Origin: JADCGM01 sp943368345 | Lineage (GTDB): Bacteria; Pseudomonadota; Alphaproteobacteria; Sphingomonadales; Sphingomonadaceae | DNA: 64,000 nucleotides | NCBI GenBank assembly: GCA_943368345.1 | Contig: CALRKY020000002.1 | Coordinates: 62,001-126,000 of the forward strand | Reading direction: 5' to 3' | In this document: piece after piece, positions 52,939-64,000 of the stretch | Numbering within the stretch: the first letter of the stretch is position 1 | How the letters are laid out: each line of letters opens with the position of its first letter | The notes under the pieces: generated by a model | Told to the model about the DNA's origin: nothing | Database searches by the model: none | The model's input: the letters and a program-made list of their open reading frames with translations, nothing else | Position numbers and translations under genes: made by a program

Positions 52939-54642
52939 TTGAAGGCAGGGACTATCCTGCGACTGACGGCAGCATCCCTGCTGACCGCCACGGCATCCGT
53001 GGCGGGCGGGCAAACTGCGCCGGTCATCCCAAGCACCGCCGACATTTCCCGGACCCGTGTGCCTGAGCGGCGGGCGCCCGCTGCAAAGTTTGAATTGCGG
53101 ATTGAAAGCCCCGAGGCTTCGGCGGTTCCGAAAGCCGTCGACCTGATCGAATTCGAAGTGAACGATATCGTCATCAAGGGCGTGTCGACCTATGCCAAGT
53201 CCGAGGTTGATGCGATTTTCAAGCCGTTGCTCGGAACCAAAATAACGTTAGTCAAACTCCGGGAAGTCACCGCCAAGCTCGAGGCGAAATACCGGGCGGA
53301 CGGCTATTTCCTGTCCCGCGCCTTCATTCCGGCGCAGCGGGTCCGCAAGGGCGTCCTCAACGTCCAGGTGATCGAAGGCTATGTCAGTGACATCATCATC
53401 GACAGCGAGGATGAACGTCTGGCCCACCGGCTCAACAAAACCCTGAAACCGATTTTGAGCCATCGGCCGATCCGTCTATCCGATGTCGAGACCGCCCTAC
53501 TCCGGATCAACGACATGCCCGGTGTGGTTGCGAGCAGCGTGTTGAAACCGGGGACAAAAACCGGTGCGTCGGAATTGGTGCTGACAGCATCCAACGCCCC
53601 GATTTCGGTCGGTGCATCGCTGTCTAACACTGGCTCTGCCGAAATCGGCCCGTGGACGCTTGGAACCAATGCCAGCATCAGCCGACCCTTTGGCCGGACC
53701 GGGTCGTTGGATCTGACAGCGGCTGTCGGCGATCAAAGCGCCAGCGAGATCAAGTCGGGCAGCGTCCGCTATACCGAACCGCTCGGGCATGCCGGTGCCT
53801 CAGTCAGCATTGGCGCGCTTGTCGCCCAGGCCAATCCGGGTGGGTCGGTTAAAGCGCTTGATATCAGCAGCTTCGTGACATCGTTCACCGCCAAGGTGCA
53901 TACACCGGTGCTGCGCTCCCGGCAGGACACGCTGTTCCTTGACGTCGGTCTGTCAGTTAACGGCACCAAGACGACGACAGGCATCGCCGCCTTGCCTGCC
54001 GACCGGCTGCTCAGTCGGGACAAAACCACGGTCGGCGAGTTTTCTTTATCCTACCAGCAAAACGGTTTCCTGAACGGCAGTACGACGATTTCGGCTGGCG
54101 TGTTCCACCGGTTTGGCTTCTTCGGGGCCAATACCAGCACCACACCAAAACCGTCGGTGATCGGCTCCGACATCCGCTTTACCCGTTTGACCTACAGCTT
54201 GCAGCGGACGCAGTTTTTCCCGAAGCAATTCAGCGCGATGTTCCAGATTCAGGGGCAGTATACCAAGGACAGCCTGGTATCGGGCGAGCTGATCTCCTTC
54301 GGCGGCCCAGCCATCGGGCGGGGCTATGATCCGTCGCTAATCGCCGGGGATCGCGGTCTCGGTGGCCTGCTTGAGCTACGCTACGATTCCAACTTCAAGA
54401 TCGACAAATATTTCACCCGACCGCAATTTTATGTGTTCGCCGATCTCGCGCGCGCAACCACCATCGCCAATGGGGCCAACCCGAAGAACACCGACAGCAT
54501 CGCGTCGGTCGGCGCGGGACTGCGCTTTGATATCCTGAAGCGCGGCCATTTCGATGTTCAGTTTTCCGACGGCCTCCGGACAATCAATGGTGCCAATGGC
54601 CGCGACCCGCGCTTTACACTATCGGCGAGCGTCGGATTCTAA
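52939..54642 (+). CDS. Two-partner-secretion transporter, FhaC/ShlB/HecB family
   Basis: The 567-residue outer-membrane protein has a signal peptide, then two POTRA domains (FEVNDIVIKGVSTYAKSEVD; GYVSDIIIDSEDE). The 16-strand barrel carries the family landmark GRGYDPSLIAGDRGLGG (VRGF/Y-like motif) and ends in SASVGF. It translocates TPS exoproteins and is the obvious partner of the giant exoprotein at 38824-46158, six kilobases upstream. The start is TTG at 52939 with GGGGGAAG before it. The stop overlaps that of the convergent histidine kinase. Confidence 0.92.
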   Translation: MKAGTILRLTAASLLTATASVAGGQTAPVIPSTADISRTRVPERRAPAAKFELRIESPEASAVPKAVDLIEFEVNDIVIKGVSTYAKSEVDAIFKPLLGTKITLVKLREVTAKLEAKYRADGYFLSRAFIPAQRVRKGVLNVQVIEGYVSDIIIDSEDERLAHRLNKTLKPILSHRPIRLSDVETALLRINDMPGVVASSVLKPGTKTGASELVLTASNAPISVGASLSNTGSAEIGPWTLGTNASISRPFGRTGSLDLTAAVGDQSASEIKSGSVRYTEPLGHAGASVSIGALVAQANPGGSVKALDISSFVTSFTAKVHTPVLRSRQDTLFLDVGLSVNGTKTTTGIAALPADRLLSRDKTTVGEFSLSYQQNGFLNGSTTISAGVFHRFGFFGANTSTTPKPSVIGSDIRFTRLTYSLQRTQFFPKQFSAMFQIQGQYTKDSLVSGELISFGGPAIGRGYDPSLIAGDRGLGGLLELRYDSNFKIDKYFTRPQFYVFADLARATTIANGANPKNTDSIASVGAGLRFDILKRGHFDVQFSDGLRTINGANGRDPRFTLSASVGF

Positions 54643-56024
54643 ACAGCAGGCAGTCTGAGGATAACCATTAGACCGCCAAGATCGTCGGACTCTGCCAATT
54701 CAACCGATCCTGCGTAGATTTCTGCCACATCGCGGACGATGGCGAGGCCGAGCCCGGTTCCCGGCAAAATCGTGTCAAGTCTGGCGCCGCGCTGGAACAG
54801 TTCGCTGCGTCGCGCTTCGGGAATGCCTGGGCCGTCGTCCTCGACACTGATTTCCAACATTGCACCAACCCGTGCCACTGAGACAAATACCCGTCCCCCG
54901 CCATATTTCGCGGCATTGTCGAGCAGATTGCCGAGCATTTCTTCGAGGTCCTGACGCTCTCCGCGAAAGGCCAGCGACTGGTCCCCGCTGATGTCGATGA
55001 CGACATTGCGTTTGCTGTGGATCTGGGTGATGGCGCGCTGGAGAGCCGCAAGCGATGTCCAGACGTCGGCGCGCGCGCCCACCGCCGCGCGCCGCCCAAC
55101 CGCCCGTGCCCGGGCCAGATGATGATCGACATGGCGCTGCATGATTGCTGCCTCCCGCAACACACTGTCCGGCAGATCGGGCGCATCGCTTCGTGCCTCC
55201 CCGATCAACACACTCATCGGGGTCTTGAGCGCATGGGCAAGGTTTCCGGCATGCATGCGCGCCCCCTCAGCCTGAGACTCGGTATGGTCGAGCAATGCGT
55301 TCAGTTCGCCGACCAGCGGAGCCACCTCGGGCGGAAACGCGCCAACAACTCTGGTGGTGTCACCGGAGCGGACCGACGAAATCGCCTGACTGACGCGGCG
55401 GAGCGGCAGCAACCCATAGGTCGCCTGCAACGCCACCAGCGCCAGCAGACCGCCACCCAGCGCCGACAAGGACCAGCCGAGCACCGAGTGCAGCCGCGCC
55501 AGTTGCGCATCCAGATCCGCACTCGACTGGGCAACCTGAAACCGGAAGCTGAGCGGAGACCCGGGGATGATGGCATTGCGCTCCACCACCCGCAACGTCT
55601 CGGTACCCAGCTCGTCACTGCTATAGGCATGCGGGCGGGTATCGGGTGCCTCATCAAGGTGGGGATCAAGAGCGCGGTCCCAAAGTGACCGTGATCGGAA
55701 CGGGGCCTGGCCCGGTGCGGTCACCTGCCAGTAGAGGCCGGAATAGGGTTCAAAAAACCGCTGATCACCCAAGGGGCGGCTGAAGAACACTTCGCCCCCC
55801 GGTCCGATCTCCGCCGACGAAACCATCGCGGTCAGCGCATAGTTCAACTGCCCGTCAAAATTCCGGTAGATTGTAGCGCTCATCACCCGTTCGAGCGAAA
55901 AGCCACCGATGACCAGCAGCGGGATGATCCACGCCGCAGCAATCAGCACCATGCGCCGGGTCAATGACCCGGGCTGGAACAACCAGAATCTAACGGGGGT
56001 CGTCGAGGCTGTAGCCAAGGCCAC
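54639..56024 (-). CDS. Sensor histidine kinase (PhoQ/FeuQ-like)
   Basis: The 461-residue two-helix membrane sensor has first membrane segment MVLIAAAWIIPLLVIGG, a periplasmic domain of about 130 residues and a second helix LGWSLSALGGGLLALVALQATYG. HisKA has the phosphohistidine in GNLAHALKTPMSVL. HATPase_c follows with N-box LLDNAAKYGG, G1 EDDGPGIPEAR and G2 PGTGLGLAIV. It partners with the response regulator encoded just upstream; the kinase start lies within the regulator's 3' end (35-base overlap). Confidence 0.93.
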   Translation of the reverse strand: MALATASTTPVRFWLFQPGSLTRRMVLIAAAWIIPLLVIGGFSLERVMSATIYRNFDGQLNYALTAMVSSAEIGPGGEVFFSRPLGDQRFFEPYSGLYWQVTAPGQAPFRSRSLWDRALDPHLDEAPDTRPHAYSSDELGTETLRVVERNAIIPGSPLSFRFQVAQSSADLDAQLARLHSVLGWSLSALGGGLLALVALQATYGLLPLRRVSQAISSVRSGDTTRVVGAFPPEVAPLVGELNALLDHTESQAEGARMHAGNLAHALKTPMSVLIGEARSDAPDLPDSVLREAAIMQRHVDHHLARARAVGRRAAVGARADVWTSLAALQRAITQIHSKRNVVIDISGDQSLAFRGERQDLEEMLGNLLDNAAKYGGGRVFVSVARVGAMLEISVEDDGPGIPEARRSELFQRGARLDTILPGTGLGLAIVRDVAEIYAGSVELAESDDLGGLMVILRLPAV

Positions 56025-56652
56025 GGATCGTGTTGATCAGCTCGGCACCGAGCTTTTTGCGGATACGGGTAATGAACACCTCGATCGTGTTGGAATCGCG
56101 GTCAAAATCCTGATCATAAATATGCTCGATCAGTTCGGTGCGCGATACGACCTTGCCCTTGTGATGCATCAGGTAGCTCAGCAGCTTGAACTCCTGCGCC
56201 GTCAGCCGGACCGGTTCACCATCAAGTGTCACCCGCCCGGAACGGCTGTCGAGACGCACGCCACCCGCCGTCAGTTCAGATGAGGCCTTGCCAGCGGCGC
56301 GGCGGATCAGCGCCCGCAGCCGGGCGATCAGTTCCTCGGTCTGGAAGGGTTTTGCCAGATAATCATCCGCCCCGGCGTCAAGCCCGGCAACTTTGTCCGA
56401 CCAGCTGTCGCGCGCCGTCAGGACCAGAACGGGCATGGTCTTGCCCTCCCGGCGCCAGCGATCAAGCACGGTCAGTCCGTCCACCTCGGGCAAGCCAAGA
56501 TCGAGGATGACGGCATCATAATCCTCGGTCGAACCGAGATAATGGCCATCCTCCCCATCGCTCGCGGTGTCGATGGCATAGCCCGCCCCCTCCAGCGCGG
56601 TCCGCAACTGCCGCAGCAGATTGGGCTCATCCTCAACGATCAGCAGCCGCAT
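55990..56652 (-). CDS. OmpR/PhoP-family response regulator
   Basis: The 220-residue protein has a receiver domain (MRLLIVEDEPNLLRQ; phosphoacceptor Asp in AVILDLGLPEVDG; LTARDSWSDKV; Lys in YLAKPF). The winged-helix DNA-binding domain has LTAQEFKLLSYLMHHKGKVVSR and VFITRIRKKL. I take the ATG at 56652, since the upstream in-frame extension covers the PepSY gene. It forms a unit with the kinase and the PepSY protein, similar to FeuPQ-type systems; the target genes are unknown. Confidence 0.94.
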   Translation of the reverse strand: MRLLIVEDEPNLLRQLRTALEGAGYAIDTASDGEDGHYLGSTEDYDAVILDLGLPEVDGLTVLDRWRREGKTMPVLVLTARDSWSDKVAGLDAGADDYLAKPFQTEELIARLRALIRRAAGKASSELTAGGVRLDSRSGRVTLDGEPVRLTAQEFKLLSYLMHHKGKVVSRTELIEHIYDQDFDRDSNTIEVFITRIRKKLGAELINTIRGLGYSLDDPR

Positions 56653-56653
56653 C

Positions 56654-56947
56654 TCAGTTTCCTGACATTCCGATGACCTGGCCGGTCCGCGCATCAACGT
56701 CGATGTAACGGACGCTGCCATTCTGCATATATTTCAGCCGGTAAGTACGTTTGGCCGGATCAAAGTCGCTGCCGATAAAATTGCCGGACTGGCGCTGCGA
56801 TACCTTGGAAATGATCTCGCCAAGCGGCCGGATGGCCCCGGCCCGGGCAGCAGCATAGGCTTCGTCCTGATCACCGCGCTGAGCCAGCGCAGGTGCGCCG
56901 CTGCCGAGCAGAACCACGAGTGCAAAACGCATCACCAAAGGCCGCAT
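56654..56947 (-). CDS. Small exported PepSY-domain protein
   Basis: The 97-residue protein has a signal peptide (MRPLVMRFALVVLLGSGAPALA) and a single PepSY-like unit: GAIRPLGEIISKVSQRQSGNFIGSDF, then YRLKYMQNGSVRYIDVDARTGQVI. The ATG at 56947 follows GGGAAAG. It ends one base before the response-regulator start and is the first gene of that operon. Such proteins often accompany PhoPQ-like systems and may modulate the sensor in the periplasm. Confidence 0.85.
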   Translation of the reverse strand: MRPLVMRFALVVLLGSGAPALAQRGDQDEAYAAARAGAIRPLGEIISKVSQRQSGNFIGSDFDPAKRTYRLKYMQNGSVRYIDVDARTGQVIGMSGN

Positions 56948-57016
56948 TCGATCTTTCCCAGTCCAAATCATGTCAGTCGTTTATCCACCAGCCCGTGAAC
57001 ATGCTCTGAATGCCAT

Positions 57017-58240
57017 TCAATCGTCCTGAGCATCGGCGATTGCGGCGACCGCCAAATCCGATGTCACATTTCCAACCGTCCGCCACAAATCCGGCAGAAT
57101 TTCAACCGCCAGCAACAACGGCAGCACCCCGACAGGAACCCCCATCGCCAGCGATATCGGGACCGTAACCACGAAGAATGTGCTTGCACTGGCGACGCCG
57201 ACAACGGCTATACTGCCAATCGCAGCAATGGCCATGCCGAGCGCCAGTTGCGCCCAGCTCAGTTCAACCCCCGACAGATGCGCGACAAACAGCACCACGA
57301 CGAGATTGGCCGACGCACTGGTCGACCGGAACAAGGCCACCGCCAGCGGCAGGACCAGTGACCGTACCCGCTCCGAAACCTCCATCGCCGCCGAGGCATC
57401 GAGCATGGCCGGCAGCGTCGCCAAGGATGATTGGGTCCCGAGCGCAACCGCCTGCGCGGGGAGTGCTGCTTTGGCAAACCGCACCAGGCCGACCTTCCCC
57501 CAGATCGCCACCGCCGGATAGGAAATCAGCAGCATCTGGAGGATCAGCACCGCGCTGACGATGATCACATATTGCGCGATGGCGGCCACCGCCTCGAACC
57601 CGGTGCGGAAGCCAACCGAGAAGGCCAGCGCGAACACCCCGAGCGGCGCCAGCCACAACACCCAGCCGATGATGACAAACATCGTCTCACTGACCGCCCG
57701 GAACAGCCCCAGCAGCTTTTCGCGTGGTTCCGCCCCGATCCGTGTCACCGCGAACCCCAACACCATGCCGAACAATACAATCGGCAACATGTCGCCCGCC
57801 GTCAGGGCCGCAAAGATATTGGACGGCACAATCCCGGTCAGCGTTTCCGCCGTCGATGGGATTGGCGGGACCGCCGATGGATTGGCCCCTGCCGTCAAGG
57901 TCGCCGCGACACCCGGGTCCACCGGCCATAGCCACAGGATCGCCTCCGTCGCGCCAACGGCAAAGAACACCCCGGCCACCACAAAGGCCGTGAACCAGGC
58001 CAGTGACCGGGCCGTCAGTCCGCCCGATGACGCCGCATCCGCAGCGGAGGCAACGCCGGTGACCAGCAGGGCCAGCACCAGTGGAATGATGGTCATCTTC
58101 AGCGCGCTCAGCCACACAGCCCCAATGGGCTCGATGACGGACGCGAGGGAGGGTGCGATGCTGCTCCCCGACAGCAGCAACAGCGCCCCGCCGACAAGGC
58201 CAAGGACCAGCCCGAGTAAAATACGGTTTGTAGAGGACAT
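57017..58240 (-). CDS. Dicarboxylate/amino acid:cation symporter (DAACS family)
   Basis: The 407-residue inner-membrane carrier has eight membrane segments plus re-entrant loops. Hairpin 1 (ALGTQSSLATLPAML) carries the serine-rich motif of the family. The C-terminal region has VGVASASTFFVVTVPISLAMGVPVGVLPLLLAVEILPDLWRT. It probably imports C4-dicarboxylates or acidic amino acids with protons or sodium. I take the ATG at 58240 (MSSTNRILLG); a longer upstream frame lacks hydrophobic character. It is divergent from uvrA. Confidence 0.9.
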   Translation of the reverse strand: MSSTNRILLGLVLGLVGGALLLLSGSSIAPSLASVIEPIGAVWLSALKMTIIPLVLALLVTGVASAADAASSGGLTARSLAWFTAFVVAGVFFAVGATEAILWLWPVDPGVAATLTAGANPSAVPPIPSTAETLTGIVPSNIFAALTAGDMLPIVLFGMVLGFAVTRIGAEPREKLLGLFRAVSETMFVIIGWVLWLAPLGVFALAFSVGFRTGFEAVAAIAQYVIIVSAVLILQMLLISYPAVAIWGKVGLVRFAKAALPAQAVALGTQSSLATLPAMLDASAAMEVSERVRSLVLPLAVALFRSTSASANLVVVLFVAHLSGVELSWAQLALGMAIAAIGSIAVVGVASASTFFVVTVPISLAMGVPVGVLPLLLAVEILPDLWRTVGNVTSDLAVAAIADAQDD

Positions 58241-58352
58241 AGCGGTGTTTGTGGCGGCTCGGGACCGGTGTGGCAAGACCTCCCTCCCCGCTTGCCGCAA
58301 GCCCCCGGGCCGCCTACCTACCTGACGTCAACTACGCACCCTTGCGTATCTA

Positions 58353-58367
58353 GAACAAATCTGGAAC
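58353..58367. promoter_or_regulatory. LexA (SOS) box upstream of uvrA
   Basis: GAACAAATCTGGAAC is an exact GAAC-N7-GAAC match to the alphaproteobacterial LexA operator (GTTC-N7-GTTC read on the other strand). It ends 11 bases before the uvrA ATG and lies between uvrA and the divergent symporter gene. uvrA is a classical SOS gene, so the assignment is well supported. Confidence 0.85.
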
Positions 58368-58378
58368 ATATTCCCATC

Positions 58379-61315
<2,937 letters not shown>

Positions 61316-61329
61316 TTCCTCCTCTCCCT

Positions 61330-61690
61330 TGAGGGGGGGGTATAGCCATATCGGCTAACACTTGCGCCTATGACCACAATCGCTCGATAGAACGCGGCGG
61401 GTTTTCCGCATCCTAGCGGGATTCACCGAGCTGCTTTCTCGCTGCGTTGTATCGGTTGCTCGAATATCTGCGCATCGACGATAATGAGTCGCGATTCCGA
61501 CCGATCGATTGCAACTATGTCGAAGGCAATCGCCTGTCGTGCTGTCGCCGACATAGCGGATGGCATCTGATTTGGAAGGAGACCGGCCCGCCCCTACCGG
61601 CTCCGCGCCCTTGTGCCGCGTGAACGGCACTTAGGCGAGCGCTGGTGTGTGGGCTGCCAACAGCCATTAGGTTTGGACGGAGCGCTATGG
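61330..61690 (-). ncRNA. Candidate DRT3 non-coding RNA downstream of drt3b
   Basis: This gene-free stretch of about 375 bases lies between uvrA and drt3b. Read on the minus strand, it begins with a perfect hairpin GGCTG-TTGG-CAGCC (61652-61665). Directly after this comes ACACAC (61645-61650). A hairpin GTGCCG/CGGCAC follows (61613-61630), then a GGAG/CTCC-closed hairpin and an 8-base stem CTATGTCG/CGACATAG (61515-61522 with 61549-61556). Drt3 systems are reported to use an ncRNA, and I recall an ACACAC template within it; this is memory, not a search. The ends are not defined by the sequence. No convincing protein is encoded here. Confidence 0.5.
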
Positions 61691-63757
61691 CTAATATACA
61701 TCTCTATAGCGCTTCGCGTCCAGTTCTCTGGAAAGATTGAATCCCGACCAAGACGTAAACCAATTTGACGAGGCCGCAGAAATCTTAGCTAGTTGAGCAG
61801 CATTTAATCCAAACAATGCAGCGAACGTAATCTTCGTTGAATGTTCAATATATGGACATGCAATCGCATCAAGTAAAAGAATAACACTCTCTGTGTCTTT
61901 TCGGCAGTAAACAGCTCTATCAACAAGTATCCTATTGATCTCCTCGACTAAGAACTGTTTCAGCTCTGAATATTTCGCCCGATTCCGCACGTATTGAAGT
62001 GTTACCGAAATACTAAGATGATTGAGAGGTTTGGCTCGTTCCAACGCGCCATTTTTGCCTCTCATAATTTTAAGATGTTGACATAACGATTCCTGATCCA
62101 ACCAATATTCTCTGCCAAGCTCGCCAAGTGCGGTCAAGAGATACAGCGATTCAACTTCCCTGTAATCGGAAACTTGGTTTTTTCGTAACTGGTGAATTAT
62201 GTTGTCATGGGCATATTTAAAAACATGATGCCGCAACTCTAGCGGTAGGTGCAGCTTTCGCAATGCTCGCGCTATAACTGAGACCATCCGTGTTAGGCGG
62301 ATCGACAAGTTAACGCGGGGTGCAGACGCGTAGGTGAAAAAGGCAAATTCCAAAACGTTTTCTAGAACGTCCGCTAGCCGCTGATCCGATCTATGGCTGA
62401 GCGTGGATCGCGTAAAATCGGAAAGAACGCGATCAATCGCAGACTCCAAAAGCGCGAACGTAAAATTACCAACTTCGGGGTACGATACTGAAGCAGACTT
62501 CAGAATTGTCTTGTATCCAATAATCAAATCGCGACTGCTTGCAGATGCCGAAAATTTATACACGGGGTCCGTGTGATCATTGTCTTGTTCGACTTGTACA
62601 AAACTAGATGATATTCCGCCGCTAATAAGCGTACTTATTGCGGCTTTTGCAATAGTAATCTCTGTAATTACAGGCTTTTGGTATACTTTAGTCTTCGCCT
62701 TATTAACATGCAGCTTCATCGCCGAAAGATGGTGCTCGATAACATCGATAATTATTTCACAGTTTACACCGTTATTGAAAAATACGAAATAATCATCGAC
62801 ATATCGAAACACCTCGTAATCTCGTCTATGTAGGAGTTTGTGGCCTTGTCGTAGTTCTCGTTCTACCTCCACATCAACCGACTGTAATATAACTTCCGCA
62901 AATATTCGCGAGAATTCAGGACCAATAATAATGCCGTTTGTCTCGGCTTGGTTCAATGATTGCATCAGCTTATCGAACTTGGCCGGAAATGTTGAAAGAG
63001 ACCCCTTTAGGTTATCTTTAACCGGTTGCTTTCCCAGTGTCGCCCAAGGGAGTGAATGAGTGTAAATGCTATCAAAACACTTCGAAACGTCAATTTGGAC
63101 CATCGCATCGAAGCGCTTTTCCGCTCGGTGGTAGCGATAGGACTCAAAGAACTTGAATACATTATTTACAATTCGATAGACAAAAAACGACCCGATCTGA
63201 TCGTATTCTTTATCTGTTTCCTCAAAGTTCTCTTGTTTAGACAAAAGTCTCTCATGCATCCGATCACGATGATTCGAGTATCTAGCTACAGAATAGGGCC
63301 TTCTAATGGAAAAATGGCTTCGTCCAGTAAAGTATATGATGGAATCAGAATGATCGTTATAGAAGTTTGCCACGAGAATTTGACTAAAAGGATGAGGAAT
63401 AGATAGGGTTCTAGAATCGTTTTCGCGATGACAAATATCAAAATGGAAAGGAATCTTGACGGTGTCGGTGTTAGAAAAGGCTATTGATCTGTAGTGCCGC
63501 TGCTTTCCGAACTTTACTTCGTGCGAAGTCAAAACTGGCGAAATCCGATCGATTCCGGTCAGAACGTATATCGCGTCATCAATTGTGTCGGCATCACACT
63601 CCCAACGAACGGCATTCCCTATTACCTGCACATCATACTCTCTGAGCAGGTCGAAAAGGTGTCTATTGCCAAACGAGGCGGGAACCTCAAAAGGCAGTGT
63701 GTCTGAAAGGACAGGACGTTGCCGCCGAGAGTGAAGCCGTTCGCGCTTACGCCTCAT
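61691..63757 (-). CDS. drt3b: Antiviral reverse transcriptase Drt3b (DRT type 3)
   Basis: The 688-residue reverse transcriptase has its palm Asp223 in MVQIDVSKCFDSIYTHSL. The motif NGIIIGPEFSRIFAEVIL spans residues 274-291, and the catalytic FRYVDDYFVFF has Asp321-Asp322. LHVNKAKTKVYQKP follows, with a long helical C-terminal half of about 300 residues. The size and gene order fit Drt3b of the two-RT antiphage system DRT3. The gene is markedly AT-richer than the chromosome and uses different codons, a sign of transfer. The start ATG at 63757 overlaps the end of the upstream RT frame by 11 bases. The DRT3 subtype is inferred from family resemblance and the second RT remnant. Confidence 0.82.
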   Translation of the reverse strand: MRRKRERLHSRRQRPVLSDTLPFEVPASFGNRHLFDLLREYDVQVIGNAVRWECDADTIDDAIYVLTGIDRISPVLTSHEVKFGKQRHYRSIAFSNTDTVKIPFHFDICHRENDSRTLSIPHPFSQILVANFYNDHSDSIIYFTGRSHFSIRRPYSVARYSNHRDRMHERLLSKQENFEETDKEYDQIGSFFVYRIVNNVFKFFESYRYHRAEKRFDAMVQIDVSKCFDSIYTHSLPWATLGKQPVKDNLKGSLSTFPAKFDKLMQSLNQAETNGIIIGPEFSRIFAEVILQSVDVEVERELRQGHKLLHRRDYEVFRYVDDYFVFFNNGVNCEIIIDVIEHHLSAMKLHVNKAKTKVYQKPVITEITIAKAAISTLISGGISSSFVQVEQDNDHTDPVYKFSASASSRDLIIGYKTILKSASVSYPEVGNFTFALLESAIDRVLSDFTRSTLSHRSDQRLADVLENVLEFAFFTYASAPRVNLSIRLTRMVSVIARALRKLHLPLELRHHVFKYAHDNIIHQLRKNQVSDYREVESLYLLTALGELGREYWLDQESLCQHLKIMRGKNGALERAKPLNHLSISVTLQYVRNRAKYSELKQFLVEEINRILVDRAVYCRKDTESVILLLDAIACPYIEHSTKITFAALFGLNAAQLAKISAASSNWFTSWSGFNLSRELDAKRYRDVY

Positions 63758-64000
63758 ATCGCCATGCCCCCACGATGCGTGCCAAATCTCGTGTGCTGTA
63801 TTTGGCGAAGCGGCGTTCGGTAAATCCGCGAGCGAAGGAGTGTCCGTCGATGCGATCCTGCAAAGCAGCGCTATCTAAAGCTGCCACTTTGCTGGCGAGA
63901 TAGGCGTCTAACCCAGCGAGATGCCCCAGATCAGTGAGGTGAGAATTGTTGAAATATATGCCAGTGTAAGCGTGTCGCTTGTTGTTTATCAAGCGAGTGT
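63747..64000 (-). CDS. C-terminal end of probable Drt3a reverse transcriptase, 5' part outside window
   Basis: An open frame enters from the right edge and ends at TAA (63747-63749). About 84 codons are visible, including NNKRHAYTGIYFNNSHLTDL, then GHLAGLDAYLASKV and GFTERRFAKYSTRDLARI. The pattern resembles the thumb region found at the end of bacterial reverse transcriptases. The overlap with drt3b by 11 bases shows that the two are translated together. Calling it Drt3a rests on this context; no catalytic motif is visible in the part available. Confidence 0.6.
   Translation of the reverse strand, partial: TRLINNKRHAYTGIYFNNSHLTDLGHLAGLDAYLASKVAALDSAALQDRIDGHSFARGFTERRFAKYSTRDLARIVGAWRYEA

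Noticed and set aside
61355..61630. Minus-strand 91-codon frame in the uvrA-drt3b gap
   Set aside because: Composition is arginine/serine-rich without any recognisable motif. The hairpin-rich sequence is better explained as structured RNA.
61691..63757. Group II intron or retron as explanation for the reverse transcriptase
   Set aside because: There is no maturase or HNH region after the RT domain. The long helical C-terminus and the overlapping second RT fit the DRT3 architecture. No direct repeats typical of msr-msd were seen.

Overview
The window looks like the chromosome of a high-GC alphaproteobacterium, most likely a member of Sphingomonadales. Three signals support this: a GAAC-N7-GAAC SOS box in front of uvrA, the exosortase-A (XrtA) type exopolysaccharide genes, and GC-rich codon use throughout. 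The order-level placement is inference. Only the right edge (about 61.3-64 kb) is clearly AT-richer, and it carries an imported-looking antiphage reverse-transcriptase locus.

Layout. 0-5.8 kb is an XrtA-associated exopolysaccharide cluster: wza-like exporter (cut by the edge), PLP decarboxylase, acyl-CoA ligase and a GNAT enzyme on the minus strand; an acyl carrier protein and two alpha/beta hydrolases on the plus strand. 5.8-16.5 kb is housekeeping and accessory metabolism: a DUF1254/DUF1214 protein, isoaspartyl peptidase, ChrA transporter, nitronate monooxygenase, folK, family-5 uracil-DNA glycosylase, the agmatine-to-putrescine pair aguA/aguB, a PhnA-domain protein, rlmE, ppx/gppA and three tRNAs (Met, Lys, Gln). 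16.5-20.7 kb is ccmI-ccmH-ccmG-ccmF for cytochrome c maturation.

20.8-34.1 kb is the most striking part. It holds two convergent operons that together look like a complete trans-envelope electron conduit. The plus-strand operon encodes a fusion of FAD oxidoreductase, two cyclic-nucleotide-binding domains and a four-cluster ferredoxin, then a membrane cytochrome b, an FHA-domain decaheme cytochrome and a cyclic-nucleotide phosphodiesterase-like enzyme. The minus-strand operon encodes a multiheme cytochrome, an outer-membrane beta-barrel and a 1328-residue decaheme protein with a C-terminal LVIVD-type propeller. I do not recognise this combination as a named system. 34.3-37.4 kb holds NADP-type glutamate dehydrogenase with a clean terminator and an acetolactate-synthase-like enzyme.

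37.5-54.6 kb is a secretion and signalling locus: a 2444-residue two-partner-secretion exoprotein with eleven YDG repeats, a TPR-CHAT caspase-like protein, two paralogous secreted proteins, a CHASE2 adenylate cyclase and an FhaC/ShlB-type transporter. 54.6-58.2 kb holds a histidine kinase, response regulator, PepSY protein and a dicarboxylate-type symporter. 58.4-61.3 kb is uvrA, which carries an inverted-repeat element in frame. 61.3-64 kb holds Drt3b, the end of a probable Drt3a and a structured downstream region that I propose is the DRT3 non-coding RNA.

An adenylate cyclase, a phosphodiesterase-like enzyme and a protein with two cNMP sites all lie in the window, so cAMP control of the electron-transfer module is a testable idea. 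Nothing in the sequence proves it.
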